A DNA stretch of 64,000 nucleotides from an uncultured Muribaculaceae bacterium (lineage in GTDB: Bacteria > Bacteroidota > Bacteroidia > Bacteroidales > Muribaculaceae). The DNA is taken from NCBI GenBank assembly GCA_934555895.1, contig CAKTFH010000003.1, positions 1 to 64,000 of the forward strand. The letters are read 5' to 3'. Shown one piece after another: positions 27,421 through 36,962 of this stretch (the stretch's first letter is position 1; every line of letters begins with the position of its first letter). The translations under genes were made by a program, and so were the position numbers. The notes under the pieces were generated by a model. That model worked only from the letters and a program-made list of their open reading frames with translations, did not search any database and had not been told where the DNA came from.

Positions 27421-28350
27421 TTATTTCAGCACTGCCTTAAGCGGCGACGATATAAGCTTTGTCTCTTTCTCCATAGTATCGTCCCAGTCGTATACATTGG
27501 CGATGCCGTCGGTGTTCTGCAGGGTCTCCCCTACATAAAACGATACCGACTTCTTGTTATCCATGGGAAGCCACACCATAAGCTGGGCCACTGTGTCGGC
27601 TTTCTGACGGGGATAGGGACGGTATTCGGGATAGGAATTGGACGGTGCCACCACCGTGATGTACAAAGGCACACTGTCGGCGCTCATATTGGTATATGAA
27701 ATAGTATGTTTGCCATGGTCCACCGTAAAATCAGAGATATTTGATTGCAACATCCTGATTCCGGCAACAGTCTTCCCACTCTCTGACAAACCTCTGTAGC
27801 TTATGTTGTTACGCTGAAGCATCTGTCCGCGGTCAACCGAAATCACACGATGCTGCACCACCGCCGTATCGGCCCACACTACGGCGGGACTGTAAACCAG
27901 CTCCACTGTGCGGCGCAAAGGGCCATTGTCAAGCACCTTCACCGAATCGACATCGGTCATGTAGACCGGTGTACCGTTAGCATCGAGAAGACCGAAATCC
28001 ACAGCTATGGTATCGGGTCCACTCACCCCTGTATAATCGGCAGCCGCAGCGGAAGCACCACCACGCAGTGTGTAGACGATGGAGCCGCCGGCACCTACAG
28101 TCGCCGGGAAAAGCAGCTGTCCGTCGTAGGTTATTTGCCAAGGCACCTCTGTGCTGTCGGGTGCCACAATTCTGAAATTCTCTCCGTAGATGTCGGTTAC
28201 TTCCTTTGCATCGAGGCTCACAATCTCTCCCTCTCTCTCTTTCGCGAGAGGGTTCGTCACCTCTATTGTATGCTCTTTCTGTCCGCATCCCGCAAAAGTA
28301 GAGGCCATTGCCGAAGCAGCGACGAGCATCATAAGTTGCAATCTATCCAT
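27421..28350 (-). CDS. DUF4861-like lipoprotein of the uronate operon
   Basis: A 309-residue lipoprotein: the signal ends in lipobox STFAGC and continues GQKEHTIEVTNPL. It has a beta-rich fold with repeated segments (REGEIVSLDAKEV, VPWQITYDGQLLFPA, ILVQSN-like strands). The pattern TNPL..EREGEIVSLDA with later QITYDGQLLF resembles DUF4861 proteins, which occur in loci for uronic-acid-containing glycans. It is shorter than some members, so I hold this assignment loosely. It is first in a three-gene operon with kdgK and eda and has a recognisable promoter. The role could be binding or hydrolysis of unsaturated uronate oligosaccharides at the cell surface; that is inference. Confidence 0.6.
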   Translation of the reverse strand: MDRLQLMMLVAASAMASTFAGCGQKEHTIEVTNPLAKEREGEIVSLDAKEVTDIYGENFRIVAPDSTEVPWQITYDGQLLFPATVGAGGSIVYTLRGGASAAAADYTGVSGPDTIAVDFGLLDANGTPVYMTDVDSVKVLDNGPLRRTVELVYSPAVVWADTAVVQHRVISVDRGQMLQRNNISYRGLSESGKTVAGIRMLQSNISDFTVDHGKHTISYTNMSADSVPLYITVVAPSNSYPEYRPYPRQKADTVAQLMVWLPMDNKKSVSFYVGETLQNTDGIANVYDWDDTMEKETKLISSPLKAVLK

Positions 28351-28378
28351 TATTGAATCTGATTATGTTTTTTCCATT

Positions 28379-28410
28379 CAAAATTATACATTCCAGGTCG
28401 GCCGCGCAAG
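28379..28410 (-). promoter_or_regulatory. Bacteroidetes-type promoter for the uronate operon
   Basis: Read on the - strand: CTTG (28410-28407), 20-bp spacer, TAATTTTG (28386-28379), giving a leader of about 20-25 nt before the ATG at 28350. Confidence 0.55.
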
Positions 28411-28419
28411 TCATCTCCA

Positions 28420-30585
28420 TCATTTGCGATGTCTGTGGGTGAAGCGCTTCTTGAAGAGGTTCAGCCTGTGCAGACGCGAACGCAGTGCCAGATAGAGAGG
28501 CGATGCGGCTGTGGTGATGTCGGCACCCATGGGGTCGGTGAACGTGAAGGAAGCGCCCTCTGCGCCGAACTGTTCAGGATATATGATCACCAGATTGTTG
28601 CGTGAGAAATAGCGCTGGAGAATCAGCGTATGCTCCACCATTTCCGACGAGTAGCTCACCGAATTGGGACGCGCCCCGATAACCACGAACAGGTCGTCGT
28701 CGAGCACACGGTTGGCCAGCAGCATGAAATCGTCTTTATCCTCTATCATACGGTATTCATGGCGTATGCCGAGGGCTTCGGAATGCACTACGCCTCTGAT
28801 AATCGGTTGCTGATGGGGACGCACGCAGAATATGATACGGCACCCAATCTGGCGTGCCAGCCGTCCGAGAGCCACCACCCACTCATGGAAACCGCTCTCA
28901 TATTCGGCCTTGTCAGGCACGAACACAGCGATGCGGGTGACTGTATTGACAGGTATGTAGCAGCGCGAAATCACCACCATGCGGTTTGTTCCGCGCAGCA
29001 GCTGGTCGATTTTCGGTCCGAGGAAAGTATCGATCACGGTGCTCTTGCGGTGCATGCCGAGCACCACGCGACTGATGTCGTGCTCCTGCATGGTGTTGAG
29101 GATGCCGGTGACGGTGTTGATGTCAAAACGCTCTATGGCCATCACCTCACGGTCGACACCGGCGGCGGCCTGCGTGGCAAGCTTAAGCGAGTTCCGTCCC
29201 ATGGCTTTCGATGCTGGCGTGTTGTCGTTGCGCACATGCAACGCATAGAAGCGGTCGGAATCACCGCGCCCTCCGGCGCTCATGAGTAGCGCCAGCTCCA
29301 TGAGAGATGCCGAAGTGATGGGATTGGCCACCGGCACCATCACATTTACGGCGCCCGACTGTGTTCCCTCGTCGGGTTCGCTCTGCAGCATGCGTATCTT
29401 TATCTTCGATGCGGCAGCCGATGTCACAAGCGGGGCGATGGCGCACGTGATGAGAATCACAAGCACAGTGCCGTTGAGCATCGTCTCGTCCATCAGATGC
29501 GAGCCATCAGGCAATATCATGTTGTATCCTATGGTAACAACTGCAAGAGCCACTGCCGTATGCGCGGTAGTAAGACCGAACATCATGCGGCGGTCTGCAG
29601 CGCCCATACCATATGCTTTCTGCGCTATCCAGGCCGCGAGCCATTTGCTCACAAGAGCGATAATCAGCATCACCGAAGCCATTCCGAGGGTGCTTCCGTG
29701 CATTATAACCCTGAGGTCTATCATCATGCCCACACCGATCAGGAAATAGGGGATAAAAAGCGCATTGCCCACAAACTCTATGCTGTTCATCAACGGGGAG
29801 TCTACGGGGATATAACGGTTAAGCACCAGACCGGCGAAAAAAGCGCCGAGCACAGGCTCAAGACCTATCACTTTCGACACCCACGCGCTTAGGAACACCA
29901 TTACGAGTACGAACACATATTGCGTGACCTTGTCACTGTAAAGCTTGAAGAACCAACGGGTGACACGGGGATAGACATAGAGCACCGCACAACAGTAAAG
30001 TATGAGTTTGAAAAAAAGCAAAAATATGCCTTTCCATGAAAAAGAACCGGTGTAAAATATGTTCACCGCACCGGCGAGTACCAGAAGGGCACCTACTACT
30101 GCTATGATGGTGCCTACTACCGAAATCAGTACCGAAGGAGCCTTAGTGATTCCGAAACGAGCCGCCACAGGATAGGCAATCAGCGTGTGCGAGGCATACA
30201 TGCCGCCGAGCAGGAAGGCTGTAATCCATCCGGTTTGAAGCAGGTACACGCTGCCTAACACACCCATCACCATCGGTATCAGAAAAGTGAGGGCTCCGAA
30301 AACCACTCCGCGGCGTATGTTGCGCCGCATATGGAACATATCAATTTCCAGGCCCGCAAGAAACATCAGGTACAGCAGGCCCACCTGACCGAAAATGTCG
30401 AAAGCGCTGTCATCGTCGAGCACGTTCAGACCATAGGGACCTACCGCCACGCCCGCTACTATCATGCCGATGATATGCGGTATCTTCAGGCGGTTGAGCA
30501 CCACGGGAGCAAGCAGTATGATGGCCATCACTATCAGGAAGATAGCGACGGGGTCGGTGACGAGAGCTGCTGCTAATGTAATCAT
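28420..30585 (-). CDS. CPA2-family cation:proton antiporter with stress-protein-like tail
   Basis: A 721-residue membrane protein. Residues 1 to about 420 contain about 12 hydrophobic helices with CPA2 landmarks: LKIPHIIGMIVAGVAVGP, LMFLAGLEIDM, GLEPVLGAFFAGLVLN and FGLTTAHTAVALAVV. The cytoplasmic C-terminal 300 residues hold two universal-stress-protein-like Rossmann halves (SRVVLGMHRKSTVIDTFLG; DDLFVVIGARPNSVSY). Family members exchange Na+ or K+ for protons and maintain pH and ion balance; a nucleotide-sensing role for the tail is inferred from the fold. It lies 54 bp after the asd gene in the same direction and may share its transcript, although the functions are unrelated. Confidence 0.82.
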   Translation of the reverse strand: MITLAAALVTDPVAIFLIVMAIILLAPVVLNRLKIPHIIGMIVAGVAVGPYGLNVLDDDSAFDIFGQVGLLYLMFLAGLEIDMFHMRRNIRRGVVFGALTFLIPMVMGVLGSVYLLQTGWITAFLLGGMYASHTLIAYPVAARFGITKAPSVLISVVGTIIAVVGALLVLAGAVNIFYTGSFSWKGIFLLFFKLILYCCAVLYVYPRVTRWFFKLYSDKVTQYVFVLVMVFLSAWVSKVIGLEPVLGAFFAGLVLNRYIPVDSPLMNSIEFVGNALFIPYFLIGVGMMIDLRVIMHGSTLGMASVMLIIALVSKWLAAWIAQKAYGMGAADRRMMFGLTTAHTAVALAVVTIGYNMILPDGSHLMDETMLNGTVLVILITCAIAPLVTSAAASKIKIRMLQSEPDEGTQSGAVNVMVPVANPITSASLMELALLMSAGGRGDSDRFYALHVRNDNTPASKAMGRNSLKLATQAAAGVDREVMAIERFDINTVTGILNTMQEHDISRVVLGMHRKSTVIDTFLGPKIDQLLRGTNRMVVISRCYIPVNTVTRIAVFVPDKAEYESGFHEWVVALGRLARQIGCRIIFCVRPHQQPIIRGVVHSEALGIRHEYRMIEDKDDFMLLANRVLDDDLFVVIGARPNSVSYSSEMVEHTLILQRYFSRNNLVIIYPEQFGAEGASFTFTDPMGADITTAASPLYLALRSRLHRLNLFKKRFTHRHRK

Positions 30586-30639
30586 GGTGCAGAAAAGTGA
30601 ATGACAGGTGGGGGCTGTTCTGCCGCAGCGGAGCGGCTG

Positions 30640-31644
30640 TTAGCGGTGGGCAAGCAGATATTCGGCAATCTGCACGGCGTTCAGGGCCGCGCCCTTGCGT
30701 ATCTGGTCGCCAACAATCCAGAATGTGAGGCCATTGGGATTGGCGATATCGGCACGGATGCGCCCCACATACACAGGGTCTGTACCGGCGGTTTCAAGAG
30801 GCATGGGATATTGCTTCTCGGCCGGGTTGTCGACTACCACGATACCGTCGGCCTTTTCGAAAGCCTCGCGGGCCTCTGCAGGCGAGATGGGGCGCTCGGT
30901 CTCCACCCAGATGGCCTCGCTGTGGGCGCGAAGCACCGGCACACGCACACACATTGCGCTCACACTCAGTTGCGGAGCGTGCATAATCTTGCGTGTCTCG
31001 TTGAACATCTTCATCTCCTCCTTGGTGTAGCCGTTGTCGGTGAACACATCGATGTGGGGTATCACATTGTAGGCGAGCTGGGCCGAGAATTTTTCCACAG
31101 TAGGCTCCTCGCCACGGCCTATCTGGGCATACTGCTCCACCAGTTCTGCCATGGCAGAGGCACCCGCGCCGCTGGCAGCCTGATAGGTGGCCACATGCAC
31201 GCGGCTGATAGGCGAAATATCGTTGAGAGGCTTCAGGGCCACCACCATCTGGATGGTCGTGCAGTTGGGGTTTCCGATAATGCGGCGCGGAGCATCGAGA
31301 GCGTCGGCGCCGTTGACTTCAGGAACAACCAGAGGCACATCGGCATCCATGCGGAAAGCGCTTGAATTGTCAATCATCAGCGTGCCGTGGCGCGTGATGG
31401 TTTCGGCGAATTTCTTCGAGGTGCCCGCACCGGCAGATGTGAAGGCAATGTCCACTCCGCTGAAGTCACTGTTTTCGTCGAGCAGCTCTACCACGACCTC
31501 CTTGCCGCGGAAAGTGTAACTGCGGCCTGCGCTTCGGGCCGAACCGAACAGACGCAGATTGTCAACAGGGAAATTCCTTTGGTCAAGCACCTTCAACAGC
31601 TCCTGACCCACTGCGCCGCTGGCGCCCACTATAGCTATGTTCAT
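30640..31644 (-). CDS. asd: aspartate-semialdehyde dehydrogenase
   Basis: A 334-residue NADPH-dependent enzyme that reduces aspartyl phosphate to the semialdehyde, the branch point for lysine/diaminopimelate, threonine and methionine. The start at 31644 ([17 protein letters not shown]) gives the Rossmann GxSGxVG motif at once; an upstream ATG at 31698 is rejected. The active-site Cys is in [26 protein letters not shown] is the phosphate-binding loop, and the later [17 protein letters not shown] carries the substrate Arg and His. The promoter-like box at 31718-31725 would give a leader of about 65-70 nt and supports this start. Confidence 0.92.
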   Translation of the reverse strand: MNIAIVGASGAVGQELLKVLDQRNFPVDNLRLFGSARSAGRSYTFRGKEVVVELLDENSDFSGVDIAFTSAGAGTSKKFAETITRHGTLMIDNSSAFRMDADVPLVVPEVNGADALDAPRRIIGNPNCTTIQMVVALKPLNDISPISRVHVATYQAASGAGASAMAELVEQYAQIGRGEEPTVEKFSAQLAYNVIPHIDVFTDNGYTKEEMKMFNETRKIMHAPQLSVSAMCVRVPVLRAHSEAIWVETERPISPAEAREAFEKADGIVVVDNPAEKQYPMPLETAGTDPVYVGRIRADIANPNGLTFWIVGDQIRKGAALNAVQIAEYLLAHR

Positions 31645-31717
31645 ATATCCGGAAGTACTGATGATTATATCGCCTCCGCAGCAATGCAACCACATCACTG
31701 GAGACCTTATTTTTTTG

Positions 31718-31725
31718 CAAAATTA
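31718..31725 (-). promoter_or_regulatory. -7-type promoter element upstream of asd
   Basis: TAATTTTG on the - strand matches TAnnTTTG. No good -33 element is present at 20 bp, only a TTTA-like stretch. The rest of the 226-bp divergent region up to sod shows no clear promoter for the + strand. Confidence 0.4.
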
Positions 31726-31870
31726 CGAATTTTCAGCCGCTCCATAAATAACAATGATTAAAAAAAAGAAAAATCAGCGGCCCCAACGAACCTGTGCGCC
31801 CCCCGATGCGTTTTCCATATGAATTCAACTCCGCAGCGAGCTATTTTCAAAAAAAATAATACTACTGAAA

Positions 31871-32446
31871 ATGAAATACGAAAAGCCCGACCTACCTTAT
31901 TCCTCCGACGCACTGGAGCCCGTCATCTCTCAAAAAACCATAGATTACCACTATGGCAAGCATGAGAAGGCTTATATCGACAATCTCAACTCTCTTATCG
32001 AAGGTACCGAATTTGAGGATTTGCCACTTGAAGAGGTGATACGCGACTCCAACGGAGCACTTTTCAACAACGCCTCTCAGGCATGGAACCACATCTTCTA
32101 TTTCTTCTCGTTTTCTCCCGACGGCGGAGGCGAACCCGACGGCGAGCTTCGCGCCGCAATTGACCGCGATTTCGGGTCATTCGAGAGATTCAAGAAAGAT
32201 TTTGTAGACGCCGGAGTGAAAATATTCGGTTCAGGATGGGTGTGGCTGTCACGCGACAGTTCCGGCCGGCTTTTCATAACCCAGGAAAGCAACGCCGGCT
32301 CTCCCCTCACACATGGCCTGACCCCCATCCTCTGTTTCGATGTATGGGAGCATGCCTACTACCTTGATTATCAAAACCGCCGCAAAGACGCCCTTGAAGC
32401 ACTCTGGGACATAGTCGACTGGCCGATAATTCAGGGCAGATACTGA
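31871..32446 (+). CDS. sodB: iron/manganese superoxide dismutase
   Basis: A 191-residue cytoplasmic enzyme converting superoxide to oxygen and peroxide. Metal ligands are His27 (IDYHYGKHEKAY), the His in ASQAWNHIFYF, and Asp and His of CFDVWEHAYYLDY. The Gln in FNNASQ at the N-terminal-side position is typical of the Fe-dependent branch; enzymes of Bacteroidales are often cambialistic, so Mn use is possible. The length is standard. It is a lone gene on the + strand with a terminator-like hairpin at 32543-32575, divergent from asd. It protects an anaerobe during air exposure. Confidence 0.93.
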   Translation: MKYEKPDLPYSSDALEPVISQKTIDYHYGKHEKAYIDNLNSLIEGTEFEDLPLEEVIRDSNGALFNNASQAWNHIFYFFSFSPDGGGEPDGELRAAIDRDFGSFERFKKDFVDAGVKIFGSGWVWLSRDSSGRLFITQESNAGSPLTHGLTPILCFDVWEHAYYLDYQNRRKDALEALWDIVDWPIIQGRY

Positions 32447-32542
32447 ATAAATAGCAACCAAGTCCGACCTACATAACAAAGAGATAACTAAACCAACTTA
32501 CAAGAGCACTTAATTGTAAGCATAATGTGATGAATGGAGAAT

Positions 32543-32575
32543 CAGGTGCCTGTGAAGGTACCTGGTTTTCTTTGT
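32543..32575 (+). terminator. probable terminator after sodB
   Basis: CAGGTGCC (32543-32550) pairs with GGTACCTG (32557-32564), one G-U pair, with a 6-nt loop, followed by the T-rich GTTTTCTTTGT. It lies about 100 bp past the stop. Confidence 0.6.
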
Positions 32576-32625
32576 GCCCTTGTCTGGAAGTGTTAAAAAT
32601 CAAAACGATTCACACACCGGCCACG

Positions 32626-34458
32626 TTAAAAACTCTGCATGTTCACCAGATGATGATAGTGACCCTTCTCGATGGCCATGAGTTCATCGTGTGTGCCCTG
32701 TTCCACTATTCGGCCTTCATGCATCACGCATATCATGTCGGCATTTTTGATTGTCGACAAGCGGTGGGCTATCACTATAGTTGTACGGCCGGCCATGAGC
32801 CTGTCAAGAGCCTCCTGCACCAGTTTCTCGCTCTCGGTGTCGAGAGCCGAGGTGGCCTCGTCGAGAATCAGGATTGGAGGATTCTTGAGGATGGCACGTG
32901 CTATGGAGATGCGCTGGCGCTGACCGCCGGAAAGACGGCAGCCGCGGTCGCCGATATTGGTGTCGTAACCATCCTCGGTAGCCATGATAAAATCATGGGC
33001 GTTGGCCACCTTGGCGGCCTTTATCACCTCTTCCATCGTGGCATGCTCCACACCGAAAGTTATATTATTATAAAAACTGTCGTTGAAGAGGATGGCTTCC
33101 TGATTCACATTGCCCATGAACGAACGTAAATCGTGTACACGCAGATTGCGCACATCCACCCCGTCGACCATCACGCGACCCTTCTGCACATCGTAGAATC
33201 GCGGCAACAGGTCGGCCATTGTCGATTTGCCTGATCCGCTCTGGCCCACAAGAGCCACTGTAGCGCCTGCCGGCACCTCAAGGCTCACATCGTGGATCAC
33301 CTCATTGTCACCGTAGGCGAATGTGATGCGGTCGTAGGTGATGCGACCCTGCAGATGCTTAATTTCCTCCGGCATCAGCGGGTCCTTGATGGGATTGTCT
33401 GCGCCAAGAATCTTATCGACACGCTCCATCGCCGCAAGTCCGCGCTGAATCGAATACATGGCCTTGCTGAGGTCCTTGGCAGGATTTATAAGCGAATAGA
33501 AGATGGTCATGTAGAATATGAAGTCAGCGGCATCGATATGCGCATCGCCGTCGAGAATCAGCGTTCCGCCGAACCACAGCACTATAGCTACTGCACACGT
33601 GCCTAAGAACTCGCTCATGGGGTGCGCCAGAGCCTGACGCCGCGAGATGCGGTTGCTGAGCTTATAGAATTTCTGATTCTCGCAGTGGAAACGGTCCTCA
33701 ACTTTCTTCTCGGCGTTGAATGCCTTGATGATGCGCAAACCACCAAGGCACTCCTCGATGTTGCTCATGAGCACTCCCCACTGGTTCTGCTGCGCGAGGC
33801 TCTGACGCTTCAGGGCCTTGCCCACCTTGCCCATGACCATACCGGCCAGCGGCAGAAGGATAAGCACGAATATGGTGAGTTTCCACGAAAGCAGCAACAT
33901 GATGCCAAGATACACCACTATGGCGATAGGGTTCTTGAACATCATGTCGAGCGACTGCATGATGGAGTTCTCGATTTCGCCCACATCACCACTCATTCGG
34001 GCCATCACATCACCTTTGCGGGCCGATGTAAAGAATGAGATGGGCAGCGTCACCATTTTGTCGAACACGAAGTTGCGGATATCCCTCACAATGCCCGAAC
34101 GCATAGGAATGATTATGTAGGAACAGAGGTATGTCACGCCTACTTTCAGGCCCGTGAGCACCACAAGGGCGGCCGCCAGACCCGCGAGAGCCAGCGTCGG
34201 CCCCGCGGTGGTTATCGTTTCCTGCACATAGTAGTAGAAGTTGTTCATCACTATATCCTTGGCATGGTCCCAGTTCCAGGCCATGTAGGTATAGTGCACG
34301 GAAGCGTCCACCTTGAAGAGCATCTTCAGGATGGGCACTATAAGGAAAAACGATACTACAGTGAGGAAGGAAGCTATGATGTTGAACACTATGTTCAGCA
34401 CCACATACTTTTTGTAGGGCGGCACGAACCGCCTTATAATCTCAAAGAAATCTTTCAT
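32626..34458 (-). CDS. MsbA-type ABC exporter (fused permease and ATPase)
   Basis: A 610-residue half-transporter. Six hydrophobic helices lie in residues about 15-320. The nucleotide-binding domain shows Walker A GQSGSGKST, signature LSGGQRQRISIARA, Walker B ILILDEATSALD and the H-loop IVIAHRLSTI. This architecture exports lipids or hydrophobic compounds; MsbA-like flipping of lipid A is a natural guess but substrate cannot be read from sequence. Its start lies 7 bp after the stop of the oxidoreductase gamma gene, so it appears to be the last gene of the kor operon, an unexpected partnership. Confidence 0.88.
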   Translation of the reverse strand: MKDFFEIIRRFVPPYKKYVVLNIVFNIIASFLTVVSFFLIVPILKMLFKVDASVHYTYMAWNWDHAKDIVMNNFYYYVQETITTAGPTLALAGLAAALVVLTGLKVGVTYLCSYIIIPMRSGIVRDIRNFVFDKMVTLPISFFTSARKGDVMARMSGDVGEIENSIMQSLDMMFKNPIAIVVYLGIMLLLSWKLTIFVLILLPLAGMVMGKVGKALKRQSLAQQNQWGVLMSNIEECLGGLRIIKAFNAEKKVEDRFHCENQKFYKLSNRISRRQALAHPMSEFLGTCAVAIVLWFGGTLILDGDAHIDAADFIFYMTIFYSLINPAKDLSKAMYSIQRGLAAMERVDKILGADNPIKDPLMPEEIKHLQGRITYDRITFAYGDNEVIHDVSLEVPAGATVALVGQSGSGKSTMADLLPRFYDVQKGRVMVDGVDVRNLRVHDLRSFMGNVNQEAILFNDSFYNNITFGVEHATMEEVIKAAKVANAHDFIMATEDGYDTNIGDRGCRLSGGQRQRISIARAILKNPPILILDEATSALDTESEKLVQEALDRLMAGRTTIVIAHRLSTIKNADMICVMHEGRIVEQGTHDELMAIEKGHYHHLVNMQSF

Positions 34459-34465
34459 CGGCAGG

Positions 34466-35002
34466 TTACTTCACAAGCGACATGCCACGGCGTATGGCCT
34501 CCTCGTTGGCAGGGATGAGGTTGTGATGGCGCTCGGGAAGAGCCTTCTTTAAACCGCGGACCACAGCTTCCACAGGTACATCGGGACGCATCTTGAGCAG
34601 AGCGCCGAGCAGTATCATGTTGTAACTCTTGGCCTGCCCTGAGGCAATGGTGGCTTCCATGGCCTCTACAGGCACCACTGTGATGTCGGTGCGAGTGGGG
34701 GCATGGTGGATGCCGTAAGGGTCATAGATGAGCACGCCGCCCGGCTTCACCTTGCTCTCGAACTTGTCGAGACTCTGCTGATTGAGAATCACGGCTGTAT
34801 CGAAAGCGTCAAGCACCGGCGAGGAAATCTGCTCCTCGCTGAGGATTACAGTCACGTTGGCTGTGCCTCCGCGCTGCTCGGGGCCGTAGGATGGCATCCA
34901 AGTCACTTCAAGACCGTTTTCCAATGCGGCATAAGCCAGAATCTTGCCCATGGAGAGCACGCCCTGACCGCCGAATCCGGCTATTATTATTTCGTCTTTC
35001 AT
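34466..35002 (-). CDS. korC: 2-oxoacid:ferredoxin oxidoreductase, gamma subunit
   Basis: A 178-residue subunit. The start at 35002 (MKDEIIIAGFGGQGVLSMGK) is the typical gamma N-terminus with GFGGQGV; the open frame upstream is not family-like. Other landmarks are SYGPEQRGGTANVTVILS and LNQQSLDKFESKVKPGG. With alpha and beta subunits it forms the enzyme that converts a 2-oxoacid and CoA to acyl-CoA with reduced ferredoxin, run in either direction in anaerobes. It lies 50 bp after the beta gene. Confidence 0.9.
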   Translation of the reverse strand: MKDEIIIAGFGGQGVLSMGKILAYAALENGLEVTWMPSYGPEQRGGTANVTVILSEEQISSPVLDAFDTAVILNQQSLDKFESKVKPGGVLIYDPYGIHHAPTRTDITVVPVEAMEATIASGQAKSYNMILLGALLKMRPDVPVEAVVRGLKKALPERHHNLIPANEEAIRRGMSLVK

Positions 35003-35052
35003 AAATTGATGTGCAATGTTGTGAATGGAAGAGAGATACGGTAGGAGGAGAA

Positions 35053-35826
35053 TTATTCGGCCTTGTCGGTGTCCTTGATGTCGCCAAGTGGATAGTGGGC
35101 AAACATATTGTCGACCATCCATTTGTTAGCCTTCTCAGGGGTCATCTTCCAACCAGACGAACAGGTGGCCACAATTTCCACAAACGAGGTCCCCTTTTTA
35201 GCGCGTGCGTTAAGGAACGCCTTGCGGATAGCAGCTTTGGCCTTGCGCACCGCAGCAGGAGTATGCACAGCCTGACGGGTCACATAGCATGTGCCGTCAA
35301 GCAGACTCACCACATTGGCCACACGCAGCGGGAAACCGTTGAGGTCCACGCGGCGCCCGTAGGGTGTGGTGGCGGTCTTCGCTCCCTCAAGTGTACAGGG
35401 CGACATCTGACCGCCGGTCATGCCGTAAATGCCGTTGTTGATCATTATTATCACGATGTTCTCGCCACGGGTGCACGCATGCACAGTTTCAGCGGTACCG
35501 ATAGCGGCGAGGTCGCCGTCGCCCTGATAGGTGAACACGGCTTTCTCGGGATTGAGTCGGCTGATGGCGGTAGCCAGAGCCGGAGCGCGGCCATGGGCGG
35601 CCTCCACCCAGTCGCAGTCGATATAATTATAGGCGAACACTGCGCAGCCCACAGGAGCCACGCCGATAGTGTCTTCCTCAAGACCGAGCTCGTCGATTAC
35701 CTCTGCCACAAGTTTGTGAACCACACCGTGGGAGCAACCCGGGCAGTAGTGCATGATGTTACGGTTGAGCAGACGGGGACGGCTGTAGACCTTGTTTTCG
35801 GGCTTGATTATCTCTTCGCGTTTCAT
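35053..35826 (-). CDS. korB: 2-oxoacid:ferredoxin oxidoreductase, beta (TPP) subunit
   Basis: A 257-residue subunit that binds thiamine diphosphate. Visible are YCPGCSHGVVHKLVAEV at the N-terminus, HGRAPALATAISRLNP, and the TPP/Mg motif TYQGDGDLAAIGTAE followed by IVIMINNGIYGMTGGQ. There is no iron-sulfur insert, as usual for the Kor type, which relies on a separate ferredoxin-like subunit, encoded upstream here. Its start overlaps the alpha stop by 4 nt. The likely substrate is 2-oxoglutarate, but branched-chain oxoacid (Vor) enzymes look alike. Confidence 0.9.
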   Translation of the reverse strand: MKREEIIKPENKVYSRPRLLNRNIMHYCPGCSHGVVHKLVAEVIDELGLEEDTIGVAPVGCAVFAYNYIDCDWVEAAHGRAPALATAISRLNPEKAVFTYQGDGDLAAIGTAETVHACTRGENIVIIMINNGIYGMTGGQMSPCTLEGAKTATTPYGRRVDLNGFPLRVANVVSLLDGTCYVTRQAVHTPAAVRKAKAAIRKAFLNARAKKGTSFVEIVATCSSGWKMTPEKANKWMVDNMFAHYPLGDIKDTDKAE

Positions 35827-36923
35827 GCGTTGGTGTCTTTTGAGTTTATGAAATCTTTTTTGAGGGCGTCAAGCACTTCCTGAGGATTAGGCACAATACC
35901 TCCCATACGGCCGTAATGTCGCACAGGCACACTGTCGCTAACCGCCAGACGCACATCCTCTATCATCTGCCCAGCGTTTATCTCCACACAGAGGATGCCT
36001 TTTACACCCTTGGCGGCCTCGCGTATGGCATCATAGGGGAAAGGCCAGAGGGTGATGGGGCGTATGATGCCCACTTTAATGCCCTCCTTGCGGGCCTCTT
36101 CGATAGCTTTGAGACAGATGCGGGCTATTGAGCCGAAGGCCACGATGAGATAGTCGGCATCCTCGGTGAAACGGGCCTCGTAACGCACCTCGTTGGCCTC
36201 AATCTCACGATATGTGCGCTGGAAGCGCTCGTTGTTTTTCTCCATCACCGCCGAATCGAGCTCCAGAGAGGTGACCACATTGCGCTCACGGCCACCCTTG
36301 CGGCCTGTTACAGCCCAGGGACACTGCTCGGCAATCTGCTCGGCCGTGCGACGCGGTTTCTGAGGCGGAAGCACCACCTTCTCCATCATCTGGCCCACGA
36401 TACCGTCGGCGAGAATCATGGCCGGAGTGCGGTATTTGAACGCCAGATCAAATCCGAGGCCGACGAAATCGGCCATCTCCTGCACGCTGGAGGGGGCAAG
36501 TACTATGAGATGATAGTCCCCGTGACCTCCGCCTTTGGTAGCCTGAAAATAGTCGGCCTGCGAAGGGTGGATCGTACCGAGGCCGGGACCTCCGCGCATC
36601 ACATTTACTATAAGCGCAGGAAGCTCCGATGCCGCAAGATACGAGATGCCCTCCTGCATCAGGCTCACTCCCGGCGAGGAACTCGAAGTCATCACGGCTT
36701 TACCCGAAGCGGCTCCGCCGTAAACCATGTTGATTGAGGCAACCTCACTTTCGGCCTGGAGCACCACCATGCCGGTAGTGTCCCATGGCATCTGTGCCTC
36801 GAGTGTCTCAAGCACCTCGCTCTGAGGCGTGATGGGGTAACCGAAATATCCGTCGGCACCATAGCGAATGGCCGCGTGCGCGATGGCCTCGTTTCCCTTC
36901 ATCAGTTTAATATCGTCGTTCAT
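35823..36923 (-). CDS. korA: 2-oxoacid:ferredoxin oxidoreductase, alpha subunit
   Basis: A 366-residue subunit carrying the pyrimidine-binding and substrate domains. Key segments are MKGNEAIAHAAIRYGADGYFGYPITPQSE (read as GNEAIAHAAIRYG then YFGYPITPQSE), ESEVASINMVYGGAASGKAVMTSSSSPG, MRGGPGLGTIHPSQADYFQA, and a C-terminal GIIRPITLWPFPYDAI. Family members are often annotated VorB or KorA. It supplies most of the active-site cleft with the beta subunit. It is preceded by a 2[4Fe-4S] ferredoxin gene 39 bp upstream and overlaps korB by 4 nt, giving a complete four-subunit operon. Confidence 0.9.
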   Translation of the reverse strand: MNDDIKLMKGNEAIAHAAIRYGADGYFGYPITPQSEVLETLEAQMPWDTTGMVVLQAESEVASINMVYGGAASGKAVMTSSSSPGVSLMQEGISYLAASELPALIVNVMRGGPGLGTIHPSQADYFQATKGGGHGDYHLIVLAPSSVQEMADFVGLGFDLAFKYRTPAMILADGIVGQMMEKVVLPPQKPRRTAEQIAEQCPWAVTGRKGGRERNVVTSLELDSAVMEKNNERFQRTYREIEANEVRYEARFTEDADYLIVAFGSIARICLKAIEEARKEGIKVGIIRPITLWPFPYDAIREAAKGVKGILCVEINAGQMIEDVRLAVSDSVPVRHYGRMGGIVPNPQEVLDALKKDFINSKDTNA

Positions 36924-36962
36924 ACTATGTAAGTAAGAGTGAGTTATCTACTTTAGCTTTGG

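Noticed and set aside
26312..27538. A 408-codon open frame on the + strand opposite kdgK
   Set aside because: The - strand gene has full PfkB motifs; the antisense frame also crosses the kdgK/DUF4861-like gene boundary, as a shadow would.
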